Positions 1-6,356 of a stretch of DNA of 35,044 bases are shown here, one piece after another (within the stretch, counting starts at the first letter, position 1; every line of letters starts with the position of its first letter). The notes under the pieces are model-generated. The model was not told the origin of the DNA. It saw only the letters and a program-made list of their open reading frames with translations, and made no database searches. The translations under genes were made by a program, and so were the position numbers. The stretch lies in the IMG/VR virus record IMGVR_UViG_3300025327_000103, positions 1-35,044 of that record. One strand, given 5' to 3'. This stretch comes from a virus.

Positions 1-131
1 AGGGTCTCACCGACGACGACGCCCTGCTTAAAAAGCGCTTCGGCGACGCGATCTCCATCCAGCGTTACAAACGCGCGCGGGGCCGGACCGGGACCAAGAC
101 CGTCCATATCCGTCTTCACGTCGACCGATGA
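1..131 (+). CDS. 3' end of a truncated gene, function unknown
   Basis: An open frame enters from the left edge and ends in TGA at 129-131, giving about 42 residues rich in Arg, Lys and Asp (for example DDDALLKKRFGDA and KRARGRTGTKTVHIR). The last base pairs overlap the ATG of the next gene in an ATGA arrangement, the normal translational-coupling layout of this phage, which supports it being real. No family is recognisable from so short a tail. The start lies outside the window. Confidence 0.6.
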   Translation, partial: GLTDDDALLKKRFGDAISIQRYKRARGRTGTKTVHIRLHVDR

Positions 132-784
132 AATTTTTAACAATGGGCTTTACCCGCGAGATATTAGCCGCCAGACGCCTTAACGAAAAAACGGTCTTCT
201 ACACCGATTCTTTTCGGATAGACCTGGCCGAGTCCTTCCATTTCCATTTCCGCAACTTAAGGTTCGCTTTCTCGATATCCGAATTTAGGACCGTCGCCTT
301 TGGGATTCTCAAGACCTATTTTTGCTGGCTGCTTCGAGGCTTGGCTGGCTATCGTCCAGCAGATCACTTCATTCAATTCGTCACCGCCCGATTCAGCGTG
401 CCTACGCCGCAGGATATCCGTCTCACCCGCACCGCCGAGTTAACAATCGAGCTCCAGCAACAAGCGGACTACATCCATCTCCATTATCGCAATCTCCGCT
501 TCGAGCTCTCGATCGCGGAATTTGCCGAATTCGCCGAGATCATTGCCGCCGCAAAGGCCCAGCTCGATTCTACCGTTATCGATTATCCCCGGCGTCTCGG
601 ATATTTCCACGGCTCCTGGCCGAACGGCCGTGTCGAGGGACTTTCCTCCTCCCCACCGGGGACAGTCCCCACTTCCATCCCGGCTTTCTGGACCTCCGAC
701 CGCTCCAGCGCCGGATCCGAGGCCCAAACCTGGCGATCCATGGTCTGGGATAAGGGCTCCAATCGCTGGAAACCTCAGTTCTAG
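128..784 (+). CDS. hypothetical protein with an internally duplicated RNLRF motif
   Basis: A 218-residue protein whose start overlaps the previous stop (ATGA). It contains two copies of one motif: residues 37-53 (FHFHFRNLRFAFSISEF) and 116-132 (IHLHYRNLRFELSIAEF), 11 of 17 positions identical. Each is preceded by an acidic or hydrophobic strand and followed by a helix-like stretch, so this looks like a tandem duplication of a small alpha/beta domain of about 75 residues. The C-terminal 55 residues are low-complexity, rich in Ser and Pro, and include the palindrome GGGGACAGTCCCC at 658-670, possibly a repeat insertion that extended the tail. I do not know the function. The duplicated motif makes it a real gene. 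Confidence 0.7.
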   Translation: MKFLTMGFTREILAARRLNEKTVFYTDSFRIDLAESFHFHFRNLRFAFSISEFRTVAFGILKTYFCWLLRGLAGYRPADHFIQFVTARFSVPTPQDIRLTRTAELTIELQQQADYIHLHYRNLRFELSIAEFAEFAEIIAAAKAQLDSTVIDYPRRLGYFHGSWPNGRVEGLSSSPPGTVPTSIPAFWTSDRSSAGSEAQTWRSMVWDKGSNRWKPQF

Positions 785-1112
785 CCTCCCCGAAGCCGCA
801 TTTGCCCCGTGTGGCCCTCGATCCATTTCCCGATACAAAGACCCCGATCAGGGGCCGAAAGGTTCGTATATGGCAATTTCAGAGCCTCTTTTCCGTTGAG
901 ATTTCCAGCCCCTACAAGATCAGGAAAAAAGAGTTGTAAATTCCAGTCCTTATAAACCGGTTTCCCCCCTGCTTTTACCCCTCCCGAATTGCTCCATAAA
1001 TCCCCCTCTACGTTTTTCACTTTGCCCCATTTTTTCCTCTTTTTCCTCTTGACATATGCCTAGTCATTTGCTAAGCTGGTCTCAAGATCAACGATCATGA
1101 AAAGGAGCAATC
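785..1112 (+). other. intergenic region with no gene, promoter at its 3' end
   Basis: I see no convincing coding frame in these 328 bases on either strand. A short GC palindrome (CCCCGATCAGGGG, 843-855) lies after the upstream stop but has no T run, so it is not a typical intrinsic terminator. The second half is pyrimidine-rich, with long C/T tracts up to 1050. The only clear signal is the promoter at 1049-1077. Confidence 0.6.
1049..1077 (+). promoter_or_regulatory. sigma70-type promoter with extended -10 and CTAG spacer motif
   Basis: TTGACA at 1049-1054, a 17-base spacer, then TAAGCT at 1072-1077. TG sits one base before the -10, giving an extended -10. The spacer holds CTAG at its positions 6-9 and CA at 11-12, exactly as in the promoter at 3814. 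The start codon follows 35 bases after the -10, with GGAG at 1102-1105 as ribosome site. It probably drives the operon 1113-3800. Confidence 0.75.
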
Positions 1113-2165
1113 ATGTTTAAGGCGAAACATCCCGGAGTCTGCGAAGCGGTCTGCAGGGAACGGATCAGCCCGGGCGAGGACGTAATCCAAAAACGGGTCC
1201 TGGGCATCATGCACGCCGAATGCTACCGCAAACATGCCGATACCCTGGCAGACGAACCTAGCGGGGGAGACGGGGATCCCGGAATAGACAGCGAGGACCG
1301 AGAGAAGATCGCCAAACTAGACACCGCGCTTCGCGGGCTGGCCCACAAAATCGAATCTCTTAATCCCGTGCCGGCGACCCTGGTCATCAAGCAAAACGGG
1401 AAATCCGACATCACGGTCGACAGCGCCCACAAACAGTTTCCCCTTCTCCTCTCTCTCATTTCCTTTAGGGAAAACGTTTACCTCTATGGCGCCCCCGGAG
1501 GCGGGAAATCCCATGCCGCACAACAGGCGGCCCAAACCTTGGACCTCCGCTACGGCTATGTCTCTCTCAACGAGCAATCTCCGGAATATCTGATTCTCGG
1601 CTACTCCGACGCGACCGGGACCTATCGTCCGAGCCTCTTTCGCGACTTTTACGAAAACGGAGGCGTCTTTTGCATTGAAGAGTTAGACAACGCCAGCGGC
1701 TCCCTCTTAACCGCTCTCAATTGCGCCTTGGAAAACGGCCTGGCCTCTTTCCCCGATGGCCTGGTCCAGAGACACCCCGATTTCGTCATGATCGGCTGCG
1801 GCAATACATGCGGCCGGGGTGCCCACCCGGCTTTTCCCGAGCGCCGTCCCTTCGACGCCGCCTTCGCCGACCGCTTTTTCTACGTCGAATGGCTTTACGA
1901 TTACGATCTGGAGATCCGAATCGCCTTCGAGATCAATCCAGGCGCCGCTCCCTATACCGAATGGGTCTCCCGGGCCCGCACCTGGTGCGAGGAAAACGGA
2001 ATCAGAATCATTCTCTCACCCCGCGCCTCTTTCCGCCTTGCCCGGCTGTCCACGGACAAAACAGTAACCGACGATATTTTGCTCAACGGCGTGCTCAAGG
2101 GCATAGACACCACCGCCCGGGACAAACTCCTGGCCAACCACCCATTTCCGACCTTGAGGAGCTGA
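1113..2165 (+). CDS. AAA+ ATPase, MoxR/CobS-like, with N-terminal zinc motif
   Basis: A 350-residue ATPase of the AAA_5 (dynein-related/MoxR) type. Walker A is GAPGGGKS at 126-133, Walker B is VFCIEELD at 185-192, sensor-1 Asn is in GCGNT at 228-232, and FADRF at 251-255 offers the arginine finger. The first 40 residues carry C10-x3-C14 and H34-x2-C37, a likely small zinc-binding module, followed by an acidic linker and a short helix. MoxR-type ATPases usually remodel a partner encoded next door, and here the next gene begins one base after the stop. The start is supported by GGAG eight bases upstream and by the promoter at 1049. The ATPase class is sure. The substrate is unknown. Confidence 0.88.
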   Translation: MFKAKHPGVCEAVCRERISPGEDVIQKRVLGIMHAECYRKHADTLADEPSGGDGDPGIDSEDREKIAKLDTALRGLAHKIESLNPVPATLVIKQNGKSDITVDSAHKQFPLLLSLISFRENVYLYGAPGGGKSHAAQQAAQTLDLRYGYVSLNEQSPEYLILGYSDATGTYRPSLFRDFYENGGVFCIEELDNASGSLLTALNCALENGLASFPDGLVQRHPDFVMIGCGNTCGRGAHPAFPERRPFDAAFADRFFYVEWLYDYDLEIRIAFEINPGAAPYTEWVSRARTWCEENGIRIILSPRASFRLARLSTDKTVTDDILLNGVLKGIDTTARDKLLANHPFPTLRS

Positions 2166-2166
2166 G

Positions 2167-2997
2167 ATGCCAAAACAGACCTTTATCTTTGAGACTATCG
2201 AAGCTTTCCTCCAGGCTTCCGCCGGCCCCTCCGATATGGATACTTGCGACCGGACCTCGCGCTGGGAAATCTCTCAACGAGCCGATGATTGTTTTATGTC
2301 CGAGAGCTTCGAGGCCGCCCTCGAGCTAGCGATAAAGGGATGGCCCGAGGGCGCGAAACAGGCCAGGGCGATTTCAATATCTGCTGCTGAAAATCTCCAA
2401 CGCACCGCGGCGCCCAGGCGCGAATGGCGTCGGGCCGTTTACGGCGGAGGCAGCCTCCTGGTCAACTCCTATCTCCAGGGACAGCCAGATTGTTATCTGC
2501 ACAAGATCAAAAACAGGTCCAATAATTTTATCCGTCTAGTGCTCAACGTCGGCGCCGTCGGTGCCGTCTCTTCCGAGATTCTAATCCGTCGTGGCGTTAC
2601 CGCCGCCGCCGCTTGCGAATATCTGGAACTGAACCGTTATCGGGTCAAAATCCAATTCGCCTATCGCAACGCTTCCGGAGATTACGATGCCGAATGGCTC
2701 GTGACGCTTAAGAACTTTAACGAGTCCCTCGACCTGGATCGGATCGCTTTTTTCCTTGGTCACCCCTCATGCTTGCGCCGGCTGATCTTCTCTCACGAAG
2801 AGACCTTCAGCGCCCCATGGCGCCGCGCGCTCAATATCGGAAACAATTACGGCCGCGGGTGCGACACCAGCCGAGATCTTCTTGGAGAGGATTCCATATA
2901 TCTCAGCCGGGCCGATACCGGAAACAATTGGCACAGCGTAGAAGCCGCCATCGTCGAAATGAAAACCGTTCTGGCTAAAAAAGGGATCAAAATCTAA
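2167..2997 (+). CDS. conserved phage/plasmid protein, partner of the AAA+ ATPase (DUF7192-like)
   Basis: A 276-residue protein starting one base after the ATPase stop. It has the layout I associate with DUF7192-type proteins found beside CobS-like ATPases in phages and plasmids: an early acidic segment with ESFEAALELAIKGWPEGAK (45-63), then a VYGGGSLLVNSYLQGQPDC stretch near 90-110, and a C-terminal alpha/beta half with HEETFSAPWRRALNIG. By analogy with CobS/CobT or MoxR/VWA pairs it could be the adaptor acted on by the ATPase, but I see no clear MIDAS motif, so that is inference. The family name is tentative. That the two genes form a unit is well supported. Confidence 0.65.
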   Translation: MPKQTFIFETIEAFLQASAGPSDMDTCDRTSRWEISQRADDCFMSESFEAALELAIKGWPEGAKQARAISISAAENLQRTAAPRREWRRAVYGGGSLLVNSYLQGQPDCYLHKIKNRSNNFIRLVLNVGAVGAVSSEILIRRGVTAAAACEYLELNRYRVKIQFAYRNASGDYDAEWLVTLKNFNESLDLDRIAFFLGHPSCLRRLIFSHEETFSAPWRRALNIGNNYGRGCDTSRDLLGEDSIYLSRADTGNNWHSVEAAIVEMKTVLAKKGIKI

Positions 2998-3027
2998 GGG
3001 GACTGGCTCCACCAGGTGCCTGTCCCC
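2998..3027. repeat. GGGGAC...GTCCCC palindromic dispersed element
   Basis: Thirty bases forming a long hairpin: GGGGACTGGCTCC pairs with its near-complement GGTGCCTGTCCCC around a short loop. It sits immediately after the stop at 2995-2997 and just ahead of the AAGGAGG ribosome site (3034-3040) of the next gene. The shorter palindrome GGGGACAGTCCCC at 658-670 has the same ends. It could act as a weak RNA stabiliser or terminator, but no T run follows. Confidence 0.75.
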
Positions 3028-3044
3028 CTCAAAAAGGAGGTTCT

Positions 3045-3467
3045 ATGAAAGAAGGCGACAAAGTGGAAATCGGGGGCGCGGAGTTCGAGGTGATCTCGAC
3101 CTATTCCCGTGCCCAGGCCATCGACGACGGCTTCCTTGTCGACGTGAGCGAGACCCCGGAGGCCAAAGAGGCGGGTTTTAAGATTCCCATCGCCATGACC
3201 CGCACCGTCTGGGATCAATATGTCGAGGTCCCCGAGGGCGTCACCCACCAGGATCTCAAGGGCCGTCTCTGGGACGTGCTCTACATGCTGCGCTGGGCCA
3301 TCGGCCACCGCCTCGAGGGAACGAATCCCCGGGAATTGCTCTACAAGCTCCACGTCCAAAACGACAACCGGGACCGCACCCCGCCCCTTGTGACCCTCAA
3401 GGCCGTTGTCAGTGGCGGAGACGACGGCGAGCTCGTGATGACCATCATGTTGCCCGAGGAGGATTGA
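3045..3467 (+). CDS. DUF6573 family protein
   Basis: A 140-residue acidic soluble protein matching the DUF6573 pattern known from plasmids and phages: AIDDGFLVDVSE near 26-37, then AMTRTVWDQYVEVPEGV (50-66), GRLWDVLYMLRWAI (73-86), a HVQNDNR strand and a closing DGELVMTIMLPEED. The family has no established function. It often travels with mobile-element anti-restriction or maintenance genes. An excellent ribosome site (AAGGAGG, five bases before ATG) sets the start. It is the third gene of the operon driven from 1049. Confidence 0.85.
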   Translation: MKEGDKVEIGGAEFEVISTYSRAQAIDDGFLVDVSETPEAKEAGFKIPIAMTRTVWDQYVEVPEGVTHQDLKGRLWDVLYMLRWAIGHRLEGTNPRELLYKLHVQNDNRDRTPPLVTLKAVVSGGDDGELVMTIMLPEED

Positions 3468-3470
3468 GCC

Positions 3471-3800
3471 ATGTTGCAGATCCAGGAAGTCCCTGACCGG
3501 CGCAAGTGGGAGAAAGAAAAATCTCTCTGCCCCCGCTGTGATCGGCTTGTGACAAACCAATCCTATTTCTCCGGCTCCCATATCCGGGCCGCCTGCCGGC
3601 CTGCCTGGCGGATCCAGCGTCAGACCGTCCAATGGGAAATCAAGAACCGCCGTCCCAGGCGAGCCGATTGGCGTTGGGAGGATCCACTTGACCGACTCTT
3701 GAAGGTTCCCTATGGCCAGGGTTATCTTTTCGAAGCCCCGCTGGCGCGGAAAACGATGCCGGCAGAGAAAAACTCGAATCAACTAGAATTGGCGTTCTAA
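3471..3800 (+). CDS. small basic protein with CxxC zinc motif and possible sliding-clamp binding tail
   Basis: 109 residues, basic, beginning three bases after the previous stop. It has CPRC at 20-23 and H37 to C42 downstream, suggesting one small zinc site. The middle is Arg/Trp-rich (RRPRRADWRWEDP). The last residues are NQLELAF, which resembles the QLxLF-type peptide that binds the bacterial beta sliding clamp. If real, this points to a protein recruited to replication forks. No family recognised, and the clamp motif is a short match and only suggestive. Confidence 0.6.
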   Translation: MLQIQEVPDRRKWEKEKSLCPRCDRLVTNQSYFSGSHIRAACRPAWRIQRQTVQWEIKNRRPRRADWRWEDPLDRLLKVPYGQGYLFEAPLARKTMPAEKNSNQLELAF

Positions 3801-3813
3801 CAAAAGTTAAATC

Positions 3814-3842
3814 TTGACAATCGACTAGGCAGGTGATAAGTT
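3814..3842 (+). promoter_or_regulatory. second sigma70 promoter of the CTAG-spacer type
   Basis: TTGACA at 3814-3819, a 17-base spacer, TAAGTT at 3837-3842, with TG one base before the -10. Spacer bases CTAG (6-9), CA (11-12) and TG (15-16) match the promoter at 1049, so both probably answer to the same regulator. Between it and the gene at 3912 the leader contains four TTGAAC copies (3846-3888). Confidence 0.75.
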
Positions 3843-3911
3843 CCCTTTGAACGAATTGAACGGAGCGAAGCGATTGAACCTTTTGAACCGAGAGAAAGGA
3901 GAAAAATTGAT

Positions 3912-4529
3912 ATGGGTTATCACTTAGTGACCGCCCGGGGCTACGACTTCTTCGAGGTCGCCAGCGCGTTGCAAAAAGAGATCCGACGCGGCAACGAAGA
4001 GGCCGCCCTTTATTGGGCACTCGAACTCGGGTCAAAATTCGACGATTTTCTCTGGAGCCGCCTGTCCATCATTGCCAGCGAGGACATCGGCCCCGCGGAC
4101 AACTCCATCGCCGTCTTGATTTACGCCCTCGGAGAACAGTATAAACGGATCAAAAAGCGGACCTCCAAACCCGCCGAGAGAATCGTTCTCGCCCACGCGA
4201 TTTTTGCCATGTGCCGGGCTTCCAAGAGCCGTGTCGCCGACGACCTTGCCTGCTATGTCTCGCACCAGATCGACAGCGAGGATAGCCGCCGGGAGATCCC
4301 CGACTACGCTCTGGACTTCCACACTCGTCGCGGCAAACAAGCCGGCCGCAGTTGGGACCATTGGGTCCACGAGAGTTGCAAGCTCGAAAACGAGGCACCG
4401 GGCTTAAATCTCTATCGGGACCAAGCTCTCGCCATGCGGCGCAAACATGGACGTCTCAAACCCAAGAATAAGACCGGCCCACTGTCAGCCGGGGCTATCC
4501 CATTATTTGAAGGCAATGGTGAAGCATGA
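3912..4529 (+). CDS. stand-alone RarA/MgsA C-terminal domain protein
   Basis: 205 residues resembling the C-terminal tetramerisation and DNA-interaction region of RarA/MgsA (WRNIP1) replication-recombination ATPases, without the AAA+ part. The signature is SALQKEIRRGNEEAALYWA at 18-36 followed by LWSRLSIIASEDIGPAD at 47-63, and a later HAIFAMCRASKSR helix. Phages and plasmids carry such stripped versions. They may interfere with or redirect the host RarA at stalled forks, which is inference. AGAAAGGAG upstream (3892-3900) is a usable ribosome site. It is first in the operon from the 3814 promoter and overlaps the next gene by ATGA. Confidence 0.8.
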   Translation: MGYHLVTARGYDFFEVASALQKEIRRGNEEAALYWALELGSKFDDFLWSRLSIIASEDIGPADNSIAVLIYALGEQYKRIKKRTSKPAERIVLAHAIFAMCRASKSRVADDLACYVSHQIDSEDSRREIPDYALDFHTRRGKQAGRSWDHWVHESCKLENEAPGLNLYRDQALAMRRKHGRLKPKNKTGPLSAGAIPLFEGNGEA

Positions 4530-4714
4530 AGCGCAAACCATCCGTCAAAGAGCTCCGCGATTCCCTTGGCCTCACCCAGGTCGAGTTCGCCGCCCTGCTC
4601 GGCGTCACCCCGATCACCGTCTCCCGCTGGGAGCGTGGCATCTCCAAGCCCTCAAAACTCGCGCTCAAACAATTAACAACCATTATGGCCACGTCGCCGG
4701 GAGTCAAACGATGA
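4526..4714 (+). CDS. XRE-type helix-turn-helix protein
   Basis: 62 residues forming one helix-turn-helix domain: SLGLTQVEFAALLGVTPITV contains the turn (13-32), then SRWERGISKPSKLAL. It starts within the stop of the RarA-like gene (ATGA) and its stop overlaps the next ATG. It is likely a small transcriptional regulator, perhaps of the twin CTAG promoters. The target is unknown. Confidence 0.8.
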   Translation: MKRKPSVKELRDSLGLTQVEFAALLGVTPITVSRWERGISKPSKLALKQLTTIMATSPGVKR

Positions 4715-4947
4715 AAATCGAAATCCAAAACCTGCACGATACCACCCACCGCGCCGCCAAGATCCTGGCCGCACATACGGGGGTTTCGCTCAATACATTT
4801 CTGTGCGACGCGATCCATCACGAATGTCTCCGCGTCGCACATCAGCGGGGATTGACGGAGCTGGTGATTCACGAGATCGAAAAGCCCGCGGGCACCAAAG
4901 CCCGCAAGCCTGTCCTGAGCAAAGTCAAAGGGCCCGCCCGTCCCTAA
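4711..4947 (+). CDS. ribbon-helix-helix (Arc/HicB-like) DNA-binding protein
   Basis: 78 residues. The N-terminal MKIEIQNLHD strand followed by AAKILAAHTGVSLNTFLCDA (16-35) fits the beta-strand plus two-helix layout of ribbon-helix-helix proteins, with the typical G-x-S-x-N-x-F-[LI] turn. The basic C-terminal tail (KPAGTKARKPVLSKVKG) may be disordered. The start chosen here overlaps the preceding stop in ATGA. A longer frame exists upstream but would overlap two well-supported genes. It forms a pair of small regulators with the HTH gene before it. Confidence 0.75.
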   Translation: MKIEIQNLHDTTHRAAKILAAHTGVSLNTFLCDAIHHECLRVAHQRGLTELVIHEIEKPAGTKARKPVLSKVKGPARP

Positions 4948-4991
4948 CGGGCCGCAACGGGGAGCGAGATCCCCGAAAAAGGAGAGGGAAA

Positions 4992-5180
4992 ATGGATGCT
5001 CAAAAAGTCTGCGGTGAAATCAAAAGGCAGTTCCCCGGTCGAAACAACCGAGCTTTGCGAGCTAGGATTTTTAAGCTCGCAGAGACCGGCAATGTGCTTG
5101 GTTTACGCCGCACTGTTGCCTTGACTGAGCGGGGATTAACTGGCCTGAAGCGAGTGCAGGAAGTTATCGGCCGGGATTAA
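4992..5180 (+). CDS. small hypothetical protein
   Basis: 62 basic residues beginning MDAQKVCGEIKRQFPGRNNR. GGAGAGGG lies a few bases before the ATG. The frame is rich in Arg and Leu and ends in VQEVIGRD. It is probably helical. No family recognised. The strong ribosome site and the position in a gene row are the main support. Confidence 0.5.
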   Translation: MDAQKVCGEIKRQFPGRNNRALRARIFKLAETGNVLGLRRTVALTERGLTGLKRVQEVIGRD

Positions 5181-5191
5181 TCGAGCCAGCG

Positions 5192-5258
5192 CGGGACTGA
5201 ATCCCGTAACTCACTCGCCGGAGTAATCGGGGAGCAGGATACTGGCACTGAGAGCCAG
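5192..5258 (+). other. structured leader: three successive hairpins before the ribosome site
   Basis: Three small hairpins follow one another: CGGGA/TCCCG (5192-5206), ACTC/GAGT around GCCG (5213-5224) and CTGGC/GCCAG (5242-5258). The outer two share ACTGA in the stem-loop. A strong ribosome site, AAGGAGGAGG (5260-5269), begins two bases later. It may be a cis-acting leader or a small RNA. No known family recognised. Confidence 0.4.
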
Positions 5259-5277
5259 CAAGGAGGAGGATACAGAT

Positions 5278-5599
5278 ATGGCATGGCAATACCCTAAACA
5301 TAGCTGTGGGCACAACGGAGAGCGGTATCAAGCTTTACGGCCATCATACTGGCCGAGAACGACAACTGGCCGCGATTGAGGCTCATCCCTGTCCAGACTG
5401 CCGCAAGGTGGCGGCAGAAAAATCCGCAGCTCAAGCCGGTCTACCCTTGCTGTCGGGGAGCATAAAACAGATCGCCTGGGCAAGTGAGATCCGTGAGCGG
5501 GCACTGCGGCTTCTCCCGGCCGACCAAGCCGAGAAGCTACGGGCGGAAAAATCGGCCAAATGGTGGATTGATCACCGGGGGGAGGTGCAACATGCGTAG
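5278..5599 (+). pseudogene. small Zn-binding protein gene with an apparent +1 frameshift
   Basis: The strong ribosome site at 5260-5269 points to ATG 5278, which opens MAWQYPKHSCGHNGERYQ and then runs into a stop at 5380. The sensible continuation, LYGHHTGRERQLAAIEAHPC followed by PDCRK, lies one base over and runs from about 5333 to TAG 5599. Joined, the two frames give HSCGH...CPDC, a typical phage zinc-ribbon-like protein of about 106 residues with a charged helical C-terminus (ADQAEKLRAEKSAKWW). One surplus base in the CAAGCTT region (5329-5335) would explain it. It may be a real lesion, an assembly error or, less likely, programmed frameshifting. The stop overlaps the next gene. Confidence 0.7.
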
Positions 5600-5834
5600 T
5601 ACGGTAATAATCATCAAGCACGGCGCGGGATATGTTAGTAATGTATCAGGCAAATTTGGCGGCGGTCACTCTGGCGCTCGCTGTGGACTTACCCCCTACG
5701 ATGCAGCCGCTAAAGCGGCGCAATATATGATCGAATACGCCCAAAGCAACCCGGACGGTGGCGATCTGATGGCGCCGACAGAGGTGCTCGAGCTCGTACC
5801 CGAGCATCTACGTACTATCGCGGCCAAATCCTAG
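5592..5834 (+). CDS. conserved small phage/plasmid protein
   Basis: 80 residues starting MRSTVIIIKHGAGYVSNVSG, then LTPYDAAAKAAQYMIEYAQ and VLELVPEHLRTIAAKS. The start is fixed by the run GGGGGGAGGTG ten bases upstream and overlaps the end of the previous gene by eight bases. It looks like a single small alpha/beta domain. The TPYDAAAKAA helix followed by an ELVPEHLR tail recurs in phage proteins I have seen, but I cannot attach a function. It is the last rightward gene before the leftward repressor operon. Confidence 0.65.
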   Translation: MRSTVIIIKHGAGYVSNVSGKFGGGHSGARCGLTPYDAAAKAAQYMIEYAQSNPDGGDLMAPTEVLELVPEHLRTIAAKS

Positions 5835-5847
5835 CCCCTGCCCCTAT

Positions 5848-6104
5848 CCCTCTCCCGCGAGAGGGCCTGGGAGAGGAGCTACAGAATTGCGAATATCGAA
5901 TGGCGGATTGCGAATTGTTTTCGCCCTTCGCTATCCGCCATTCCTGAATCCGTGTCCGCAGTGTTTGCACTTTAGCGCGTCCACTTTGATCCGCTCCGTC
6001 CTTCGACCATTCGACTCCGCTCATGGTGGTGAGCAAGTCGAACCACAGGCTCAGGACGTGGTGAGCTCGCCTGTCCTGAGCGAAGCCGAAGGGTCGAACC
6101 ACGC
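5848..6104. repeat. cluster of three palindromic repeat families at the convergent gene end
   Basis: Starts with a perfect CCCTCTC-CCGC-GAGAGGG hairpin (5848-5865) that could terminate the rightward operon. Next comes a family A element (5882-5950): GAATTGCGAA/GAATGGCGGA units pairing with TCCGCCATTC at the other end around TTTTCGCCC. Then comes a long family B element (5999-6104) containing GGCTCAGGACGTGGTGAGC and ending GGGTCGAACCACGC. The B element forms the last part of the leftward frame at 6051-6293. Confidence 0.8.
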
Positions 6105-6293
6105 ACACTCGGGGCAAGTCTTGCGCCCAGCGGCGCTGGTGATCCCCCAGCCGACCAACAGCAGGATCAATCCCGTCCAGAACGCAAATCCGCCGCTCTG
6201 ATGGCCGATCGAGAGAAGAGCGCAGGAGCCGAGGAGCGAGAATCCCCCGAGGGCGGCGATGAGCAGGCCGACGATGGAAAAAAGAGTTCTCAT
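6051..6293 (-). CDS. two-helix membrane protein, C-terminus replaced by a repeat
   Basis: 80 residues. Two hydrophobic segments, about 5-27 (FSIVGLLIAALGGFSLLGS) and 34-54 (GGFAFWTGLILLLVGWGITS), are followed by a GRKTCPECA start of a zinc ribbon. A second CxxC would be expected after it. Instead the frame runs straight into a family B repeat and stops after about 16 repeat-encoded residues. GGGAGG before the ATG supports the start. It lies downstream of the CI-like repressor on the same strand and is probably co-transcribed, which would fit a lysogenic (superinfection or maintenance) role; this is inference. Confidence 0.65.
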   Translation of the reverse strand: MRTLFSIVGLLIAALGGFSLLGSCALLSIGHQSGGFAFWTGLILLLVGWGITSAAGRKTCPECAWFDPSASLRTGELTTS

Positions 6294-6303
6294 TTTAGCC
6301 TCC

Positions 6304-6345
6304 CCTTTCGCCCTTCGCTATTCGCCATCCGCAATTCCACAAGCA
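6304..6345. repeat. family A repeat between the membrane gene and the repressor
   Basis: A run of TTCGCCCTTCGCTATTCGCC-type units ending CCGCAATTCC, the reverse complement of the GGAATTGCGGATGGCGAA units seen elsewhere. It separates the two leftward genes. Confidence 0.75.
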
Positions 6346-6356
6346 TCAGCCATCCT

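Noticed and set aside
322-753. Alternative + frame within the duplicated-motif gene
   Set aside because: Arg/Pro/Ser-rich translation without structure, while the overlapping frame shows a clear internal duplication and ATGA coupling.
843-855. Intrinsic terminator after the first full gene
   Set aside because: CCCCGATCAGGGG can form a short stem, but the loop and stem are small and no T run follows.
781-1020. Minus-strand frame in the gap before the ATPase
   Set aside because: No ribosome site, no hydrophobic core, no family. The region reads as non-coding and promoter-bearing.
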